Origin: Roseobacter litoralis Och 149 | Lineage (GTDB): Bacteria > Pseudomonadota > Alphaproteobacteria > Rhodobacterales > Rhodobacteraceae | Length of the DNA: 64,000 bases | Direction: 5' to 3' | Assembly (NCBI RefSeq): GCF_000154785.2 | Contig: NC_015730.1 | Coordinates: forward strand, 2,418,001-2,482,000 | Shown: in pieces, positions 8,576 to 19,483 of the stretch | Position numbering within the stretch: position 1 is the first letter of the stretch | Layout of the letters: each line of letters begins with the position of its first letter | Position numbers and translations under genes: made by a program | Notes under the pieces: generated by a model | The model's input: only the letters and a program-made list of their open reading frames with translations | Databases searched by the model: none | Told to the model about the DNA's origin: nothing

Positions 8576-9459
8576 GCTGCGCGCGGTTTTCGGTTGATCA
8601 GATAAATGCCCAACGACACCAGCGCCAGCGCCATCCAGACCTGAATGCCGACGTCTTCACTCAGCAAAAGCCAGCCAAGAATGACGGCAAAAACCGGTGA
8701 CAGAAAGCTGAAGGAGGCGACAGAAGACGCCGGATAAATCGTGAGCAGCCAGAACCACACCAGAAACCCCAGGCTCGCCACAGCGATAATCTGAAACAGC
8801 AGCCCGGCATAATGGATGGGTTGTGGATCCCGCATCAGATCCCCCGTCAGCATTGCAACAAACAACAGGATCGGTGTTGAAATCGCCACCTGAAACATCA
8901 ATTGCTGCGCAGGCTCTACACGGCTCAGCGGTGTGATTTTCACGCAAAGCGCGATGCCAGCCCAGCAAATCGCGGATGTAAGCGCCATAAGATCACCCAC
9001 GAGACTGGCCGTTGCATCGCTTCGGTCCAGCAGTGCGAGGGCCACGCCGGACATGGCCAGCAAAAGCCCCACCGCCTTGAGGCGCGTCATCGGATCACCC
9101 GGCAGCAGGAAGTGGCTCGCGATGGCCAGCCAGACGGGCATGGAATAAAAGATGACCGACGCCCGGCTCACCGTGGTAAAATCCAGCGCCGTGAAAAGAA
9201 CCATGAACTCCAGCGCGAACAACAGACCACACAGGATACCTGCCGGCACTGCAGCGCGCGGCACCATCATAGAGATACCACGCAATCGCATCCAGATGAG
9301 CAGCACAATCACAGCGCCGGCTGACCTGAGCCCCGCTGCGAAAACAGGCCCAAACCCATCGACTGTGACCTTGATCACCACTTGATTAAACGCCAGATGC
9401 AGCGCGAATGCGATCAGCGCAGCCGCGCCGACAGCGTCCATATTTGATTTACGATCCAT
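8572..9459 (-). CDS. EamA/DMT family transporter
   Basis: Ten-helix drug/metabolite transporter of 295 aa built from two EamA repeats; hydrophobic segments run through the whole sequence, with short charged loops. Family members export amino acids, metabolites or drugs at the inner membrane; the substrate is not predictable here. Its stop codon overlaps that of selO tail to tail. Confidence 0.88.
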   Translation of the reverse strand: MDRKSNMDAVGAAALIAFALHLAFNQVVIKVTVDGFGPVFAAGLRSAGAVIVLLIWMRLRGISMMVPRAAVPAGILCGLLFALEFMVLFTALDFTTVSRASVIFYSMPVWLAIASHFLLPGDPMTRLKAVGLLLAMSGVALALLDRSDATASLVGDLMALTSAICWAGIALCVKITPLSRVEPAQQLMFQVAISTPILLFVAMLTGDLMRDPQPIHYAGLLFQIIAVASLGFLVWFWLLTIYPASSVASFSFLSPVFAVILGWLLLSEDVGIQVWMALALVSLGIYLINRKPRAA

Positions 9460-9522
9460 CAGCGCACAAAGGCGCGCCGATCAGCAGATGTCAATCTGGC
9501 CTTTGCTGAAACACCGCGTGCT

Positions 9523-10824
9523 TCAGTGGTTGGCGCCACCCGCCGCAGCGGGCTTGCCGCCCCGGTTGCGCGCGCCGGGCCGTTTCCGGGCCCCGCCCGG
9601 TCTGCCGCCTGCGGGCTTACCGCCCTGTGGTGGTCTGCCGCCACGACCGCGACCCCGGCCCTTGGTTTTGTCACCGGGTGGAATGTCTGCAGCCTCCCAC
9701 GGTCTGCCCGAGCCCACGGGGATCGAGATGCTCATGGTTTTCTGGATCGCCTTCAACTCACCCATCTCATCGGGGGCACAAAAGGCGATCGCCGCGCCAT
9801 CCTTACCCGCACGTGCGGTCCGCCCGATCCGGTGAACATAGTTTTCCGGCACATTTGGCAGATCATAATTGTACACATGTTTGACATCTGGAATATCAAG
9901 GCCCCGTGCGGCGACATCCGTTGCCACCAGAACCTTGATCTCGCCGGATTTGAAGGCTGCAATCGCGCGGTCACGCTGGCCCTGGCTTTTGTTGCCGTGA
10001 ATGGACCCTGCCGCATAGCCTGCTTTGACCAGTGACTTCATCAGTTTTTCCGACCCGTGTTTCGTGCGGCCAAAAACCAGTGCCCGCTCTTCACGGTGCT
10101 TGTCCAGCATCTCGATCAGCAAAGCGGATTTTTCCGACTTGGCGATAAAGTGGACTTCTTGCGTCACCTTATCGGCGGCCTTGCCGGGCGGGGAAACTTC
10201 AACCCGGATCGGGCTGCGCAAATAGCTGTTGGCCAGCTCGTTCATCTGTTTCGGCATGGTCGCCGAAAACAGCATCGTCTGACGCTCTTTGGGGATCACG
10301 CTGGCGATCTTGCGCAAGTCATGGATAAATCCCATGTCCAGCATCTGGTCCGCTTCATCGAGCACCAGGAAAACCGTTTCATCCAGCCGCACAGCGCGGC
10401 GGTCCATCAGGTCGAGCAGACGTCCCGGTGTCGCGACCAACAGGTCCACACCACGCTCCAACCGCTTGATTTGATTGTTTATGGACTGACCGCCCACAAC
10501 CATTGCAACCTTCACCTTGGTGTTCTCGGCAAACGAGCGCAGGTTGACGCTGATTTGTGTGGCCAATTCGCGCGTCGGTGCCAGAACCAGCCCGCGCACG
10601 GATTTGGGCGCAGGCCGCCCGTCAAGTTCCAGCATCTGCGCCACCAGAGGCACGCCGAACGCGGCCGTTTTACCGGTGCCGGTCTGGGCCAGCCCCATAA
10701 CGTCCCGTCCATTCATCGCATGCGGGATCGCCTGTTTCTGGATCGGAGTCGGATCATTCAGGCCCATACGGCCCAGTCGTGCCACCAGTTCCGGTGGCAG
10801 GTTCATCATTTCGAAATCGCTCAT
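9523..10824 (-). CDS. rhlE: DEAD-box ATP-dependent RNA helicase, RhlE type
   Basis: Unwinds or remodels RNA duplexes in ribosome assembly and RNA turnover. From the ATG at 10824 (GAGAGGA Shine-Dalgarno directly upstream) it is 433 aa. Motifs in order: Q motif (PTPIQKQAIP), Walker A AQTGTGKT (46-53), PTRELA, DEAD in VLDEADQMLDMGF, SAT, ATDVAARGLDIP and HRIGRTARAG. The last about 60 residues form a Gly/Arg/Pro-rich basic tail typical of RhlE-like proteins and probably bind RNA. An upstream in-frame extension to 10932 is rejected for lack of helicase homology. Confidence 0.94.
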   Translation of the reverse strand: MSDFEMMNLPPELVARLGRMGLNDPTPIQKQAIPHAMNGRDVMGLAQTGTGKTAAFGVPLVAQMLELDGRPAPKSVRGLVLAPTRELATQISVNLRSFAENTKVKVAMVVGGQSINNQIKRLERGVDLLVATPGRLLDLMDRRAVRLDETVFLVLDEADQMLDMGFIHDLRKIASVIPKERQTMLFSATMPKQMNELANSYLRSPIRVEVSPPGKAADKVTQEVHFIAKSEKSALLIEMLDKHREERALVFGRTKHGSEKLMKSLVKAGYAAGSIHGNKSQGQRDRAIAAFKSGEIKVLVATDVAARGLDIPDVKHVYNYDLPNVPENYVHRIGRTARAGKDGAAIAFCAPDEMGELKAIQKTMSISIPVGSGRPWEAADIPPGDKTKGRGRGRGGRPPQGGKPAGGRPGGARKRPGARNRGGKPAAAGGANH

Positions 10825-11162
10825 TTTTATCCTCTCGCAGGCTGTTGCCCACGCAAAAATCGCAGCCGTTCTACAAGACGGCCATCGCAGGATGCGCAAG
10901 GGATCACAGATCGCAGGCAACATACCTGGCACTGTCCATTGCGCTCGGACCCACGCGTGATTTTGGGAACATAGGTGGGACTTATCGGCTGAAACAGACG
11001 CTTTATGGGCGTCTCGCTACAACTCTGCTCACGCGGCAGAAGGCATCACCTGTCACCCACATGCGCCTTGTTGGCGCATAAGTCAACCGAAACACAAAAA
11101 CTTGGCTGGAACCCATGCGCAAAGGCGGCTAAAAACCGGAGCTACGTTACGGGGGCCACCGC
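10825..11162. other. 338-bp divergent promoter region between rhlE and fur/mur
   Basis: No convincing gene was found. The region must carry the promoters of the helicase (leftward) and of the Fur/Mur regulator (rightward). The most conspicuous element is the 19-bp inverted repeat at 11061-11079, listed separately. Confidence 0.55.
11061..11079. promoter_or_regulatory. Perfect 7-bp inverted repeat upstream of fur/mur
   Basis: ATGCGCC-TTGTT-GGCGCAT is a perfect palindrome with a 5-nt centre, 84 nt before the start codon of the Fur/Mur gene. There is no following T-tract on either strand, so an operator is more likely than a terminator. Whether Fur/Mur itself or another regulator binds is unknown. 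Confidence 0.35.
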
Positions 11163-11576
11163 ATGAGCAAACCAATCATCAAACGCTGCGAGGCGAAGGG
11201 GCTGCGCATGACCGGCCAACGGCGTGTCATCGCGCAGGTCCTCGAAGACAGTGCGGATCACCCCGACGTTGAGGAACTATATGCCCGCGCCGTCGCAATT
11301 GATAACGGTATTTCGATTGCAACCGTATACCGGACGGTCAAGCTGTTTGAAGAGGCGGGCATTCTGGACAAGCTGGAGTTCGGCGACGGTCGGGCACGCT
11401 ACGAGGACGCCGAACGCGACCATCATGATCATCTGATCGATATGAATTCAGGCGAAGTTATTGAATTCGTGGACGCCGAAATCGAAGCCTTGCAGGAACG
11501 GATCGCCAACAAGTTGGGGTATGAGTTACGGGGGCACCGTCTGGAACTCTATGGCGTGCCGCTGAAAAAAGAGTGA
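11163..11576 (+). CDS. fur: Fur family metalloregulator (Fur/Mur)
   Basis: A 137-residue winged-helix metal-responsive repressor. The DNA-binding domain has LRMTGQRRVIAQVLE and the recognition helix ISIATVYRTVKLFEEAG (about residues 52-68). The metal-sensing motif HHDHLID follows near residue 86. The CxxC structural-zinc motif of classical Fur is absent (MNSGEVIEF in place of LDCGKVIEF), as in the alphaproteobacterial Fur/Mur branch, which mostly senses manganese. Irr is less likely because its characteristic N-terminal haem region is not seen. It stands alone, 77 nt before the next gene. Confidence 0.88.
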   Translation: MSKPIIKRCEAKGLRMTGQRRVIAQVLEDSADHPDVEELYARAVAIDNGISIATVYRTVKLFEEAGILDKLEFGDGRARYEDAERDHHDHLIDMNSGEVIEFVDAEIEALQERIANKLGYELRGHRLELYGVPLKKE

Positions 11577-11653
11577 TGCCAGCGCGCGGCGTGGACATCT
11601 GCAACTGCGCGGCCTAAGGGACTGGCATCCCTTTTAGCAGGAAAAACCCCCCA

Positions 11654-12526
11654 ATGGATAATTTGCGCGGCGCGGCCCTTATGGTTCTGGCGATGCTTCT
11701 CTTCGCGCTGGAAGATATGCTGATCAAACTGCTCGCGGTCGATCTGCCAATCGGTCAGATCGTGGGCATGTTGGGTGTGGGCAGTGCCGTGTTGCTGGCG
11801 ATCCTGCTCAAAATACAACGGCAAGCGCTGTTCACTGCCGCCCTCTTCACACCCGCTATCATGCTGCGCGCCATCGGGGAACTGGTCGGCACCATAGGTT
11901 TTGTGACGGCCATCGCCTTGATCCCGCTGTCGACGGCCTCGGCAATCCTGCAGGCAACGCCGCTTTTTGTGACCTTGGGGGCGGCTCTGTTTTTACAGGA
12001 AGCCGTTGGCTGGCGCCGCTGGACAGCGATCATTGTGGGGTTCATGGGGGTTATGCTGATCATCCGGCCCGGACTTGAAGGGTTCAGCTGGCTGTCGCTT
12101 TTTGCCGTGCAGGGCGTCATCGGCCTTGGCATTCGCGATCTTGCAACCCGGCGCGTTCCGCCGGAGACATCATCGCTGCAACTCAGTTTCTGGGCGTTTC
12201 TGGTGCTCATCCCCTCGGCCGCAATCATGATGTGGTTCAACGACACCACGCTGATCACGCCGCCACCCTCCACGTTATTTTACCTTGGGGCCGCGCTGTT
12301 GATCGGTATTTTCGCCTATTACTGCATCGTCGCAGCCATGCGCGTGGGCGAAATCAGCTTTGTAACACCCTTTCGCTATTCCCGTATTCTCTTTGCGCTG
12401 GTGATAGGCATCAGCATCTTTGGCGAGCGTCCCGATGCGCTGACATTGCTGGGGGCTGCAATCATTGTCGCCTCCGGTCTTTACACGTTGTGGCGCGAAC
12501 GCCGGGTCCGGGGCGTCGCGCACTAG
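11654..12526 (+). CDS. EamA/DMT family transporter
   Basis: A 290-aa protein with ten predicted membrane helices in two EamA repeats; GELVGTIGFVTAIALIPLST and FRYSRILFALVIGISIFGE are typical family segments. Likely an inner-membrane metabolite exporter of unknown substrate. Not closely similar to the other EamA protein at 8572-9459. It lies between fur/mur and enolase on the same strand. Confidence 0.88.
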   Translation: MDNLRGAALMVLAMLLFALEDMLIKLLAVDLPIGQIVGMLGVGSAVLLAILLKIQRQALFTAALFTPAIMLRAIGELVGTIGFVTAIALIPLSTASAILQATPLFVTLGAALFLQEAVGWRRWTAIIVGFMGVMLIIRPGLEGFSWLSLFAVQGVIGLGIRDLATRRVPPETSSLQLSFWAFLVLIPSAAIMMWFNDTTLITPPPSTLFYLGAALLIGIFAYYCIVAAMRVGEISFVTPFRYSRILFALVIGISIFGERPDALTLLGAAIIVASGLYTLWRERRVRGVAH

Positions 12527-12542
12527 GCCTTTCCATCTTTGA

Positions 12543-14366
<1,824 letters not shown>

Positions 14367-14377
<11 letters not shown>

Positions 14378-15443
14378 ATCGCTGCGGCCGGTAAGGCGCG
14401 ATCAGTGAGCATTCTTCATTGCTGAGCGCTTGCGCTAGAACCTCTTTCGCAGCGATTTCAGACACCAGAGGCGCGAGCGTCGCACCCGAATGCATGGTGC
14501 TGACGTAAAGGCCCTCTAAGGTGCAAGCCCCGACAACCGGCAATCCGTCCTGCGGCATCGGACGATGCGCCAGCGTCACTTGCTCCCATGACAGCGATCT
14601 GTCCAGCAACCGTTCCACCCGCCCGATTGCCTTATCCGCCAGCTGTTCCGGGTTTTCGTCAATCGCATCTGCACGATCGCTTTGATGCGCGGCAGAGGTC
14701 GGTGCCAATATGCGGCCAGTGGGGTCCTGACGCACCTCCTGCCCCTGCGTCACCAGAATATGCGAAATGACCGGTGGCACGGGCGTGGAGCGGACAATAA
14801 GTGCCGGGCGTGTCAGCATCGGCAAAGACTGACCCACACCTGCCAGCAACCCCTGCGTGGCCACGCCCGTTGCCAGCACGACCGCATCGGCAGGAAGTGT
14901 CCCGCCAGACCAGCGCACACCCTGCACCTTTGCCTGTTGATGCAGCAATCCGGTGACGGCCACCCCGGCAATCACATGCGCTCCGAGCGCCGTGGCCGCT
15001 GTCAGCGCATCACGGGCAAGCGTCGCCAAATCTACAGCACCTTCGCGGTGCATGAGCATCGCCCGGTCGGGTGCTGAAATGGCAGGTTCCAAGGCAGCAA
15101 TTTCGTCTTTTCCAAGGATCGAGACCGCATACCCGTAGCTTTTGAGCATATCGTGATGTGCCTCAAGACCTGCGGGGTCTTCCCAAGACAAACATCCCTG
15201 CCAGAGCGTGGCACGCGACGTCAGAGTGTCAGCCAAACGGCGGTGCGCGGACATGGCGGCACAGCGCAAATCAAAATGGTTCCGATCAAGGAAAAAGCTG
15301 GCGTTGATCCATCCAAATGAGGCACCGGATGCGGCCCCTGCCGGTTGACCCGCCTCTATCACCGTGACGTCAGCACCGCGGCGCGCCAGATGAAATGCGG
15401 TGAGTGCACCAATGATACCTGCCCCTACTATGATGACTTTCAC
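14367..15443 (-). CDS. FAD-dependent oxidoreductase, DAO (D-amino-acid/glycine oxidase) family
   Basis: A 358-aa flavoprotein with an N-terminal Rossmann dinucleotide-binding motif VGAGIIGALTAFHLARRG (residues 6-23) and an acidic end to strand 2 (VIEAG). The later HRPMPQDGLPVVGA and YVSTMHSGATLAP segments are typical of the C-terminal FAD contacts of this family. Such enzymes oxidise the C-N bond of amino acids or N-methyl amines; the substrate here is not identified. Transcribed towards the GNAT gene, with an 11-nt tail overlap. Confidence 0.88.
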
Positions 15444-15646
15444 ATATCTCTCCTTTTGGCGGATGATCTATGGCAGACTAGCTTGCCGATGTAGCGGCAC
15501 AAGTCGTCATCGCGGCGCCCTCAGATCATCCTGCCCAACCAAGATTGGCAGTCGGCGCGTATACTCAGGTCAGATGCAAGGTCTCGCCTCACTTTACGTT
15601 TGATAACTTTGAACTTGCCCCCGGACAGGTTTGTCGCCCCTAAGGC

Positions 15647-16780
15647 TTAGCGATTGTGCACAGCCACTGCAGCTGCGTTCGGGTAGCTGATGGTCCCGCC
15701 TGCGACCGGCGTCCGCACTCCTGTTGTGCCGGGGCAGGACGTCGGTAAGCCTCGCGCGACGCGCACGCTGAGATAGGCAAACGCCTGCGCTTCGAGCATG
15801 TCGCCATCAAGGCCGACGTCTTCCACGGGCTTTACCGGGCACGCGAGCGTGCTGCGCAACATCTCCATAAGCACCGGGTTATTGCGCCCACCGCCCGTCA
15901 CCAAAAGCTGCGTCGGCGTTTGCGGGCAATAACGCAGCCCCTCGCGCACAGCTGCCGCTGACATGGCCGTCAAGGTGGCCGCAGCGTCAGCGTTCTGCAA
16001 ATCGCCCACGTGATCCATCATTTGTGAGAAATCGTTCCGGTCCAAGGATTTGGGTGGAATACGCGCAAAGTAAGGCTCAGCAAGGAACCGATCCAGCGCG
16101 CTTTTCTCCACAGAACCTTCGCGCGCGATCTGCCCGTCCCTGTCATAAGGCAACCCAAGGCGCGCCTGAACCAGATCATTCATTGGCGCATTGGCAGGCC
16201 CGGTATCAAAGGCGAGCAAGGCGCCCGCCGCTTCCGGTTGATCAAAGGACGGATCAACATAGGTCAGATTGCCAACCCCTCCGAGGTTCAGAAACGCGAG
16301 CGGCCGCGTGGCACCGATGTACTTTGCGCAGGCAAAGTGGAAAAACGGCGCCAGCGGTGCGCCCTCCCCGCCCATTTCAACATCCGCCGTGCGAAAATCC
16401 CAGACCACTGGCCGGTCCAAAGCGGTGGCAAGCCACGCCCCATCGCCAACCTGCAAGGTGCCGCGCGTGTGCGGCGCATGTGCCAGCGTCTGACCGTGAA
16501 AGCCGATGACATCGGCCTCTGGAAAACCCTCAAGCACGGCCCTGTGCACATGCTCGATCACTGCAGTCGCGGCATCAACTTCGGGGCCTTGCCAGTGGCC
16601 TAGCGCACTGGCCAAAACGGCGCGTTCTGCAGCGCTGTAGGATTTGTATGCTGTCGCCCCAAAGCGATCAATCGTTACGCCATCCGTGACGACGATCGCC
16701 GCATCCACACCGTCCAATGAGGTGCCGCTCATCGCGCCCAAAGCCGTGATCGGTCCTGTTTTTTCGATGGCTTGTTCCAA
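15647..16780 (-). CDS. anmK: Anhydro-N-acetylmuramic acid kinase
   Basis: Cleaves and phosphorylates 1,6-anhydro-MurNAc from peptidoglycan turnover to MurNAc-6-phosphate. The N-terminal phosphate loop [52 protein letters not shown] and [12 protein letters not shown] are diagnostic. No ATG lies in frame at the 5' end; a TTG at 16780 preceded by AAGGAAAAGG gives 377 aa, matching the usual length near 370. A TTG at 16828 or GTG at 16801 are alternatives. Divergent from tyrS. It pairs functionally with nagZ (30182-31180) in wall recycling. Confidence 0.93.
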   Translation of the reverse strand: MEQAIEKTGPITALGAMSGTSLDGVDAAIVVTDGVTIDRFGATAYKSYSAAERAVLASALGHWQGPEVDAATAVIEHVHRAVLEGFPEADVIGFHGQTLAHAPHTRGTLQVGDGAWLATALDRPVVWDFRTADVEMGGEGAPLAPFFHFACAKYIGATRPLAFLNLGGVGNLTYVDPSFDQPEAAGALLAFDTGPANAPMNDLVQARLGLPYDRDGQIAREGSVEKSALDRFLAEPYFARIPPKSLDRNDFSQMMDHVGDLQNADAAATLTAMSAAAVREGLRYCPQTPTQLLVTGGGRNNPVLMEMLRSTLACPVKPVEDVGLDGDMLEAQAFAYLSVRVARGLPTSCPGTTGVRTPVAGGTISYPNAAAVAVHNR

Positions 16781-16844
16781 AGCCTTTTCCTTTGTCTGCA
16801 CAGCACCTATAGAGTGAGCGCATTGCAAGCAGAGAGCAAGACCA

Positions 16845-18095
16845 ATGACCTACACCCCGAAATCCGATTTCATGGCTGTGATGATGGAGCGCGGCTTTAT
16901 GGCCGATTGCACGGATTATCAGGGGCTGGATGAAGCACTGCTCAAGGGCGTTCAATCGGCCTATATCGGGTTTGATGCCACGGCGAAATCGCTGCATGTT
17001 GGGTCGCTGATCCAGATCATGATGCTGCGCTGGTTCCAGAAAACCGGGCACAAGCCGCTGACGCTCATGGGGGGTGGGACCACCAAAGTGGGCGATCCAA
17101 GCTTTCGGGCGGACGAACGCCCGTTGTTGGGGCCGGAGGCGATTGACGACAATATCGCCGGGATCAAGCAGGTGTTCTCCGCCTATATTGATTATTCGGA
17201 TGCGCCCACCGGGGCTTTGATGCTGAACAACGCCGAATGGCTGGACAATCTCAACTACCTCGATTTTCTGCGCGACATTGGGCGGCATTTCTCGATCAAC
17301 CGGATGCTCAGCTTTGAGAGTGTGAAATCGCGGCTCGACCGGGAACAATCCTTGTCGTTTCTCGAATTCAATTACATGATCCTGCAGGCCTATGATTTCA
17401 TGGAACTGCATCGCCGTTACGGCTGTATCCTGCAGCTTGGCGGATCGGATCAATGGGGCAATATCGTCAACGGTATTGACCTGACCCGCCGTGTCATTGA
17501 TGGCGAGGTCTATGGGCTGACTTCGCCTTTGCTGACGACATCTGATGGCAAGAAGATGGGTAAATCCCAATCCGGCGCGGTTTGGCTGAATGCCGATATG
17601 TTCTCTCCTTACGAGTTCTGGCAGTTCTGGCGCAATACGACGGATGCCGATGTCGGGCGGTTTCTGAAGCTCTATACCGAACTCCCCTTGGATGAATGTG
17701 AGCGTCTGGGAGCACTTGCAGGGTCTGAGATCAATGCCGCCAAGATCACGCTGGCGAACGAGATCACAACGCTTTTGCACGGCGCTGAGGCGGCTGCGAC
17801 GGCCGCACAGACCGCGCATGACGTCTTTGAAAAAGGCGGGGTTGGGGATGATCTGCCCACCCTGACGCTAAGCGCAGAAGACGTCGCGCAGGGTATTTCC
17901 ATCGTGCAGCTGATCGTCAAATCGGGCCTCGCCAATTCAGGCAAAGAGGCCAAACGCCTGATTGCAGAAAATGGTGCCAAACTGGATGATGCACCGTTGA
18001 CCAACGCGGGGTTGATGATCGACGCCGCTGCGTTGCAGTCGCCGATCAAGCTGAGTGCTGGTAAAAAGCGTCACGCTATGGTGCAACTGTCCTGA
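16845..18095 (+). CDS. tyrS: Tyrosyl-tRNA synthetase
   Basis: Class I synthetase charging tRNA-Tyr. The 416-aa product has the HIGH-like HVGS at residues 51-54, [25 protein letters not shown] (tyrosine pocket), the KMSKS-type loop KKMGKSQSG and a C-terminal S4-like RNA-binding domain ([20 protein letters not shown]). The ATG at 16845 follows an AGAGAGCAAG purine stretch. Divergent from anmK and followed after 33 nt by the SDR gene. Confidence 0.97.
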   Translation: MTYTPKSDFMAVMMERGFMADCTDYQGLDEALLKGVQSAYIGFDATAKSLHVGSLIQIMMLRWFQKTGHKPLTLMGGGTTKVGDPSFRADERPLLGPEAIDDNIAGIKQVFSAYIDYSDAPTGALMLNNAEWLDNLNYLDFLRDIGRHFSINRMLSFESVKSRLDREQSLSFLEFNYMILQAYDFMELHRRYGCILQLGGSDQWGNIVNGIDLTRRVIDGEVYGLTSPLLTTSDGKKMGKSQSGAVWLNADMFSPYEFWQFWRNTTDADVGRFLKLYTELPLDECERLGALAGSEINAAKITLANEITTLLHGAEAAATAAQTAHDVFEKGGVGDDLPTLTLSAEDVAQGISIVQLIVKSGLANSGKEAKRLIAENGAKLDDAPLTNAGLMIDAAALQSPIKLSAGKKRHAMVQLS

Positions 18096-18128
18096 CAATA
18101 AAAACCTGAAACCAAAGGAGTCGCGCCG

Positions 18129-18884
18129 ATGAAACTCGCAACAACCGCTGCTGTTGTCACCGGGGCGGCCTCTGGCCTTGGCGAAGCGACCGCGCGCCAC
18201 TTTGCAAAGCACGGCGCGCAGGTGACCCTGTTGGATCGCGATGCAGAGCGGGGACAGACTATCGCGCGGGAGATCGATGCGCGTTTTGTTGAAACAGACG
18301 TGACGGATGAAGCATCGGTCAAGGCGGCCATCGCCACCGCCAAGGAACAGATGAACGGCATCACGGCAGCGGTGAACTGTGCCGGGATCGTCTATGGGAT
18401 CAAGACCGTGGGCCGGGATGGCCCCCATCCCCTCGCGCCGTTTTCGCGCACGCTCGATGTAAACCTTGTCGGGACGTTCAATGTGGCGCGTCTGGCCGCC
18501 GAGGCGATGGCCGAAAACGATCCCGAACTGGATGGCGCACGCGGTGTTATCATCAACACCGCGTCGATTGCCGCCTTTGACGGGCAAAAGGGGCAGACCG
18601 CCTATGCCGCTTCCAAGGGAGGCGTGGTGGCCATGTGCCTGCCAATGGCGCGCGATCTGGCGCAGACGGGCGTGCGTGTGATGACCATCGCGCCGGGTAT
18701 CTTCATGACGCCGATGCTTGCGGGGCTCAGCGATGAAATACAGGCTGAACTCGCCGCCGACGTTCCCTGCCCCCGCAGGTTGGGAGACCCCGAAGAGTTT
18801 GCGCAGCTGGCAGGTTTTATCGTTGAGGCCGGGTATCTGAACGGCGAAGTCATCCGCATTGATGGCGCGCTGCGGATGCGCTGA
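18129..18884 (+). CDS. Short-chain dehydrogenase, 3-hydroxyacyl-CoA dehydrogenase type
   Basis: A 251-aa NAD(H)-dependent SDR. The cofactor motif TGAASGLGEA is at residues 11-20, NCAG follows the usual strand, and the catalytic YAASK sits in QTAYAASKGGVVAM. The overall pattern (long loop before the catalytic Ser, RRLGDPEEFAQLAGFIVE) resembles 2-methyl-3-hydroxybutyryl-CoA / type-II 3-hydroxyacyl-CoA dehydrogenases, which act in isoleucine and fatty-acid breakdown. A strong AAAGGAG Shine-Dalgarno precedes the ATG. The stop overlaps the next start by one base (TGATG). Confidence 0.88.
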   Translation: MKLATTAAVVTGAASGLGEATARHFAKHGAQVTLLDRDAERGQTIAREIDARFVETDVTDEASVKAAIATAKEQMNGITAAVNCAGIVYGIKTVGRDGPHPLAPFSRTLDVNLVGTFNVARLAAEAMAENDPELDGARGVIINTASIAAFDGQKGQTAYAASKGGVVAMCLPMARDLAQTGVRVMTIAPGIFMTPMLAGLSDEIQAELAADVPCPRRLGDPEEFAQLAGFIVEAGYLNGEVIRIDGALRMR

Positions 18885-19483
18885 TGCCGCTGCAAAACCG
18901 CGTCCAACCCACCGGAGAGATCATCGCCCACCCGGCGCGGGGGCAGTTTATGGGCAATCGCGGTATCTTGCATGACTCAGACCAGCGTTTGGGCAAAGCG
19001 CGTTGGCGGCACAAGGCCTGGGTGACTTGTGTGTTATCGTTCAAAGGGCGCCACCGCGCCTTGATGCGCCCCCACAACTACACAGAGCTGTTCTTTCTGG
19101 ACGAGGCCGTCGCTTTTGCGGCGGGGCACCGCCCCTGCGGGGAGTGCCGCAGAGCGGATTACAATCAGTTCCGCGCAGCCGCTGAAGTAACCACACCCAT
19201 TGCCGCTTATGACGCCATCCTGCACGCCCAGCGCGCCGTGCCACGCCGCTATGAACAAGTGCGCTACACCGCTGACATCGCGGAGTTACCAGACGGTGTC
19301 TTTATTTTGTCCGAAACCGGTGCTGCGCATCTGCTGTGGGAGGACAAGATGTTGCCCTACACCCCGTCAGGGTATGGCCAGCCGATCCACCGTCCCGCAC
19401 GAGGCACCGTTACGGTGCTGACACCCGCGCCGATGGTGCAGGTTTTGCAGGCGGGATACAAAGTGCAGGTCGCGCAGCCCTAA
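18884..19483 (+). CDS. Conserved hypothetical protein with a CxxC motif
   Basis: A 199-aa soluble protein without signal or membrane segments. The central HRPCGECRRADYNQF resembles the small metal-binding or structural CxxC elements of Ada-type domains, but I see no helix-turn-helix or methyltransferase motif, so the resemblance may be superficial. Trp- and His-rich N-terminal half. Translationally coupled (TGATG) to the SDR, which suggests a linked role, though no function can be assigned. Its last bases overlap the convergent ABC-F gene by 4 nt. Confidence 0.7.
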   Translation: MPLQNRVQPTGEIIAHPARGQFMGNRGILHDSDQRLGKARWRHKAWVTCVLSFKGRHRALMRPHNYTELFFLDEAVAFAAGHRPCGECRRADYNQFRAAAEVTTPIAAYDAILHAQRAVPRRYEQVRYTADIAELPDGVFILSETGAAHLLWEDKMLPYTPSGYGQPIHRPARGTVTVLTPAPMVQVLQAGYKVQVAQP

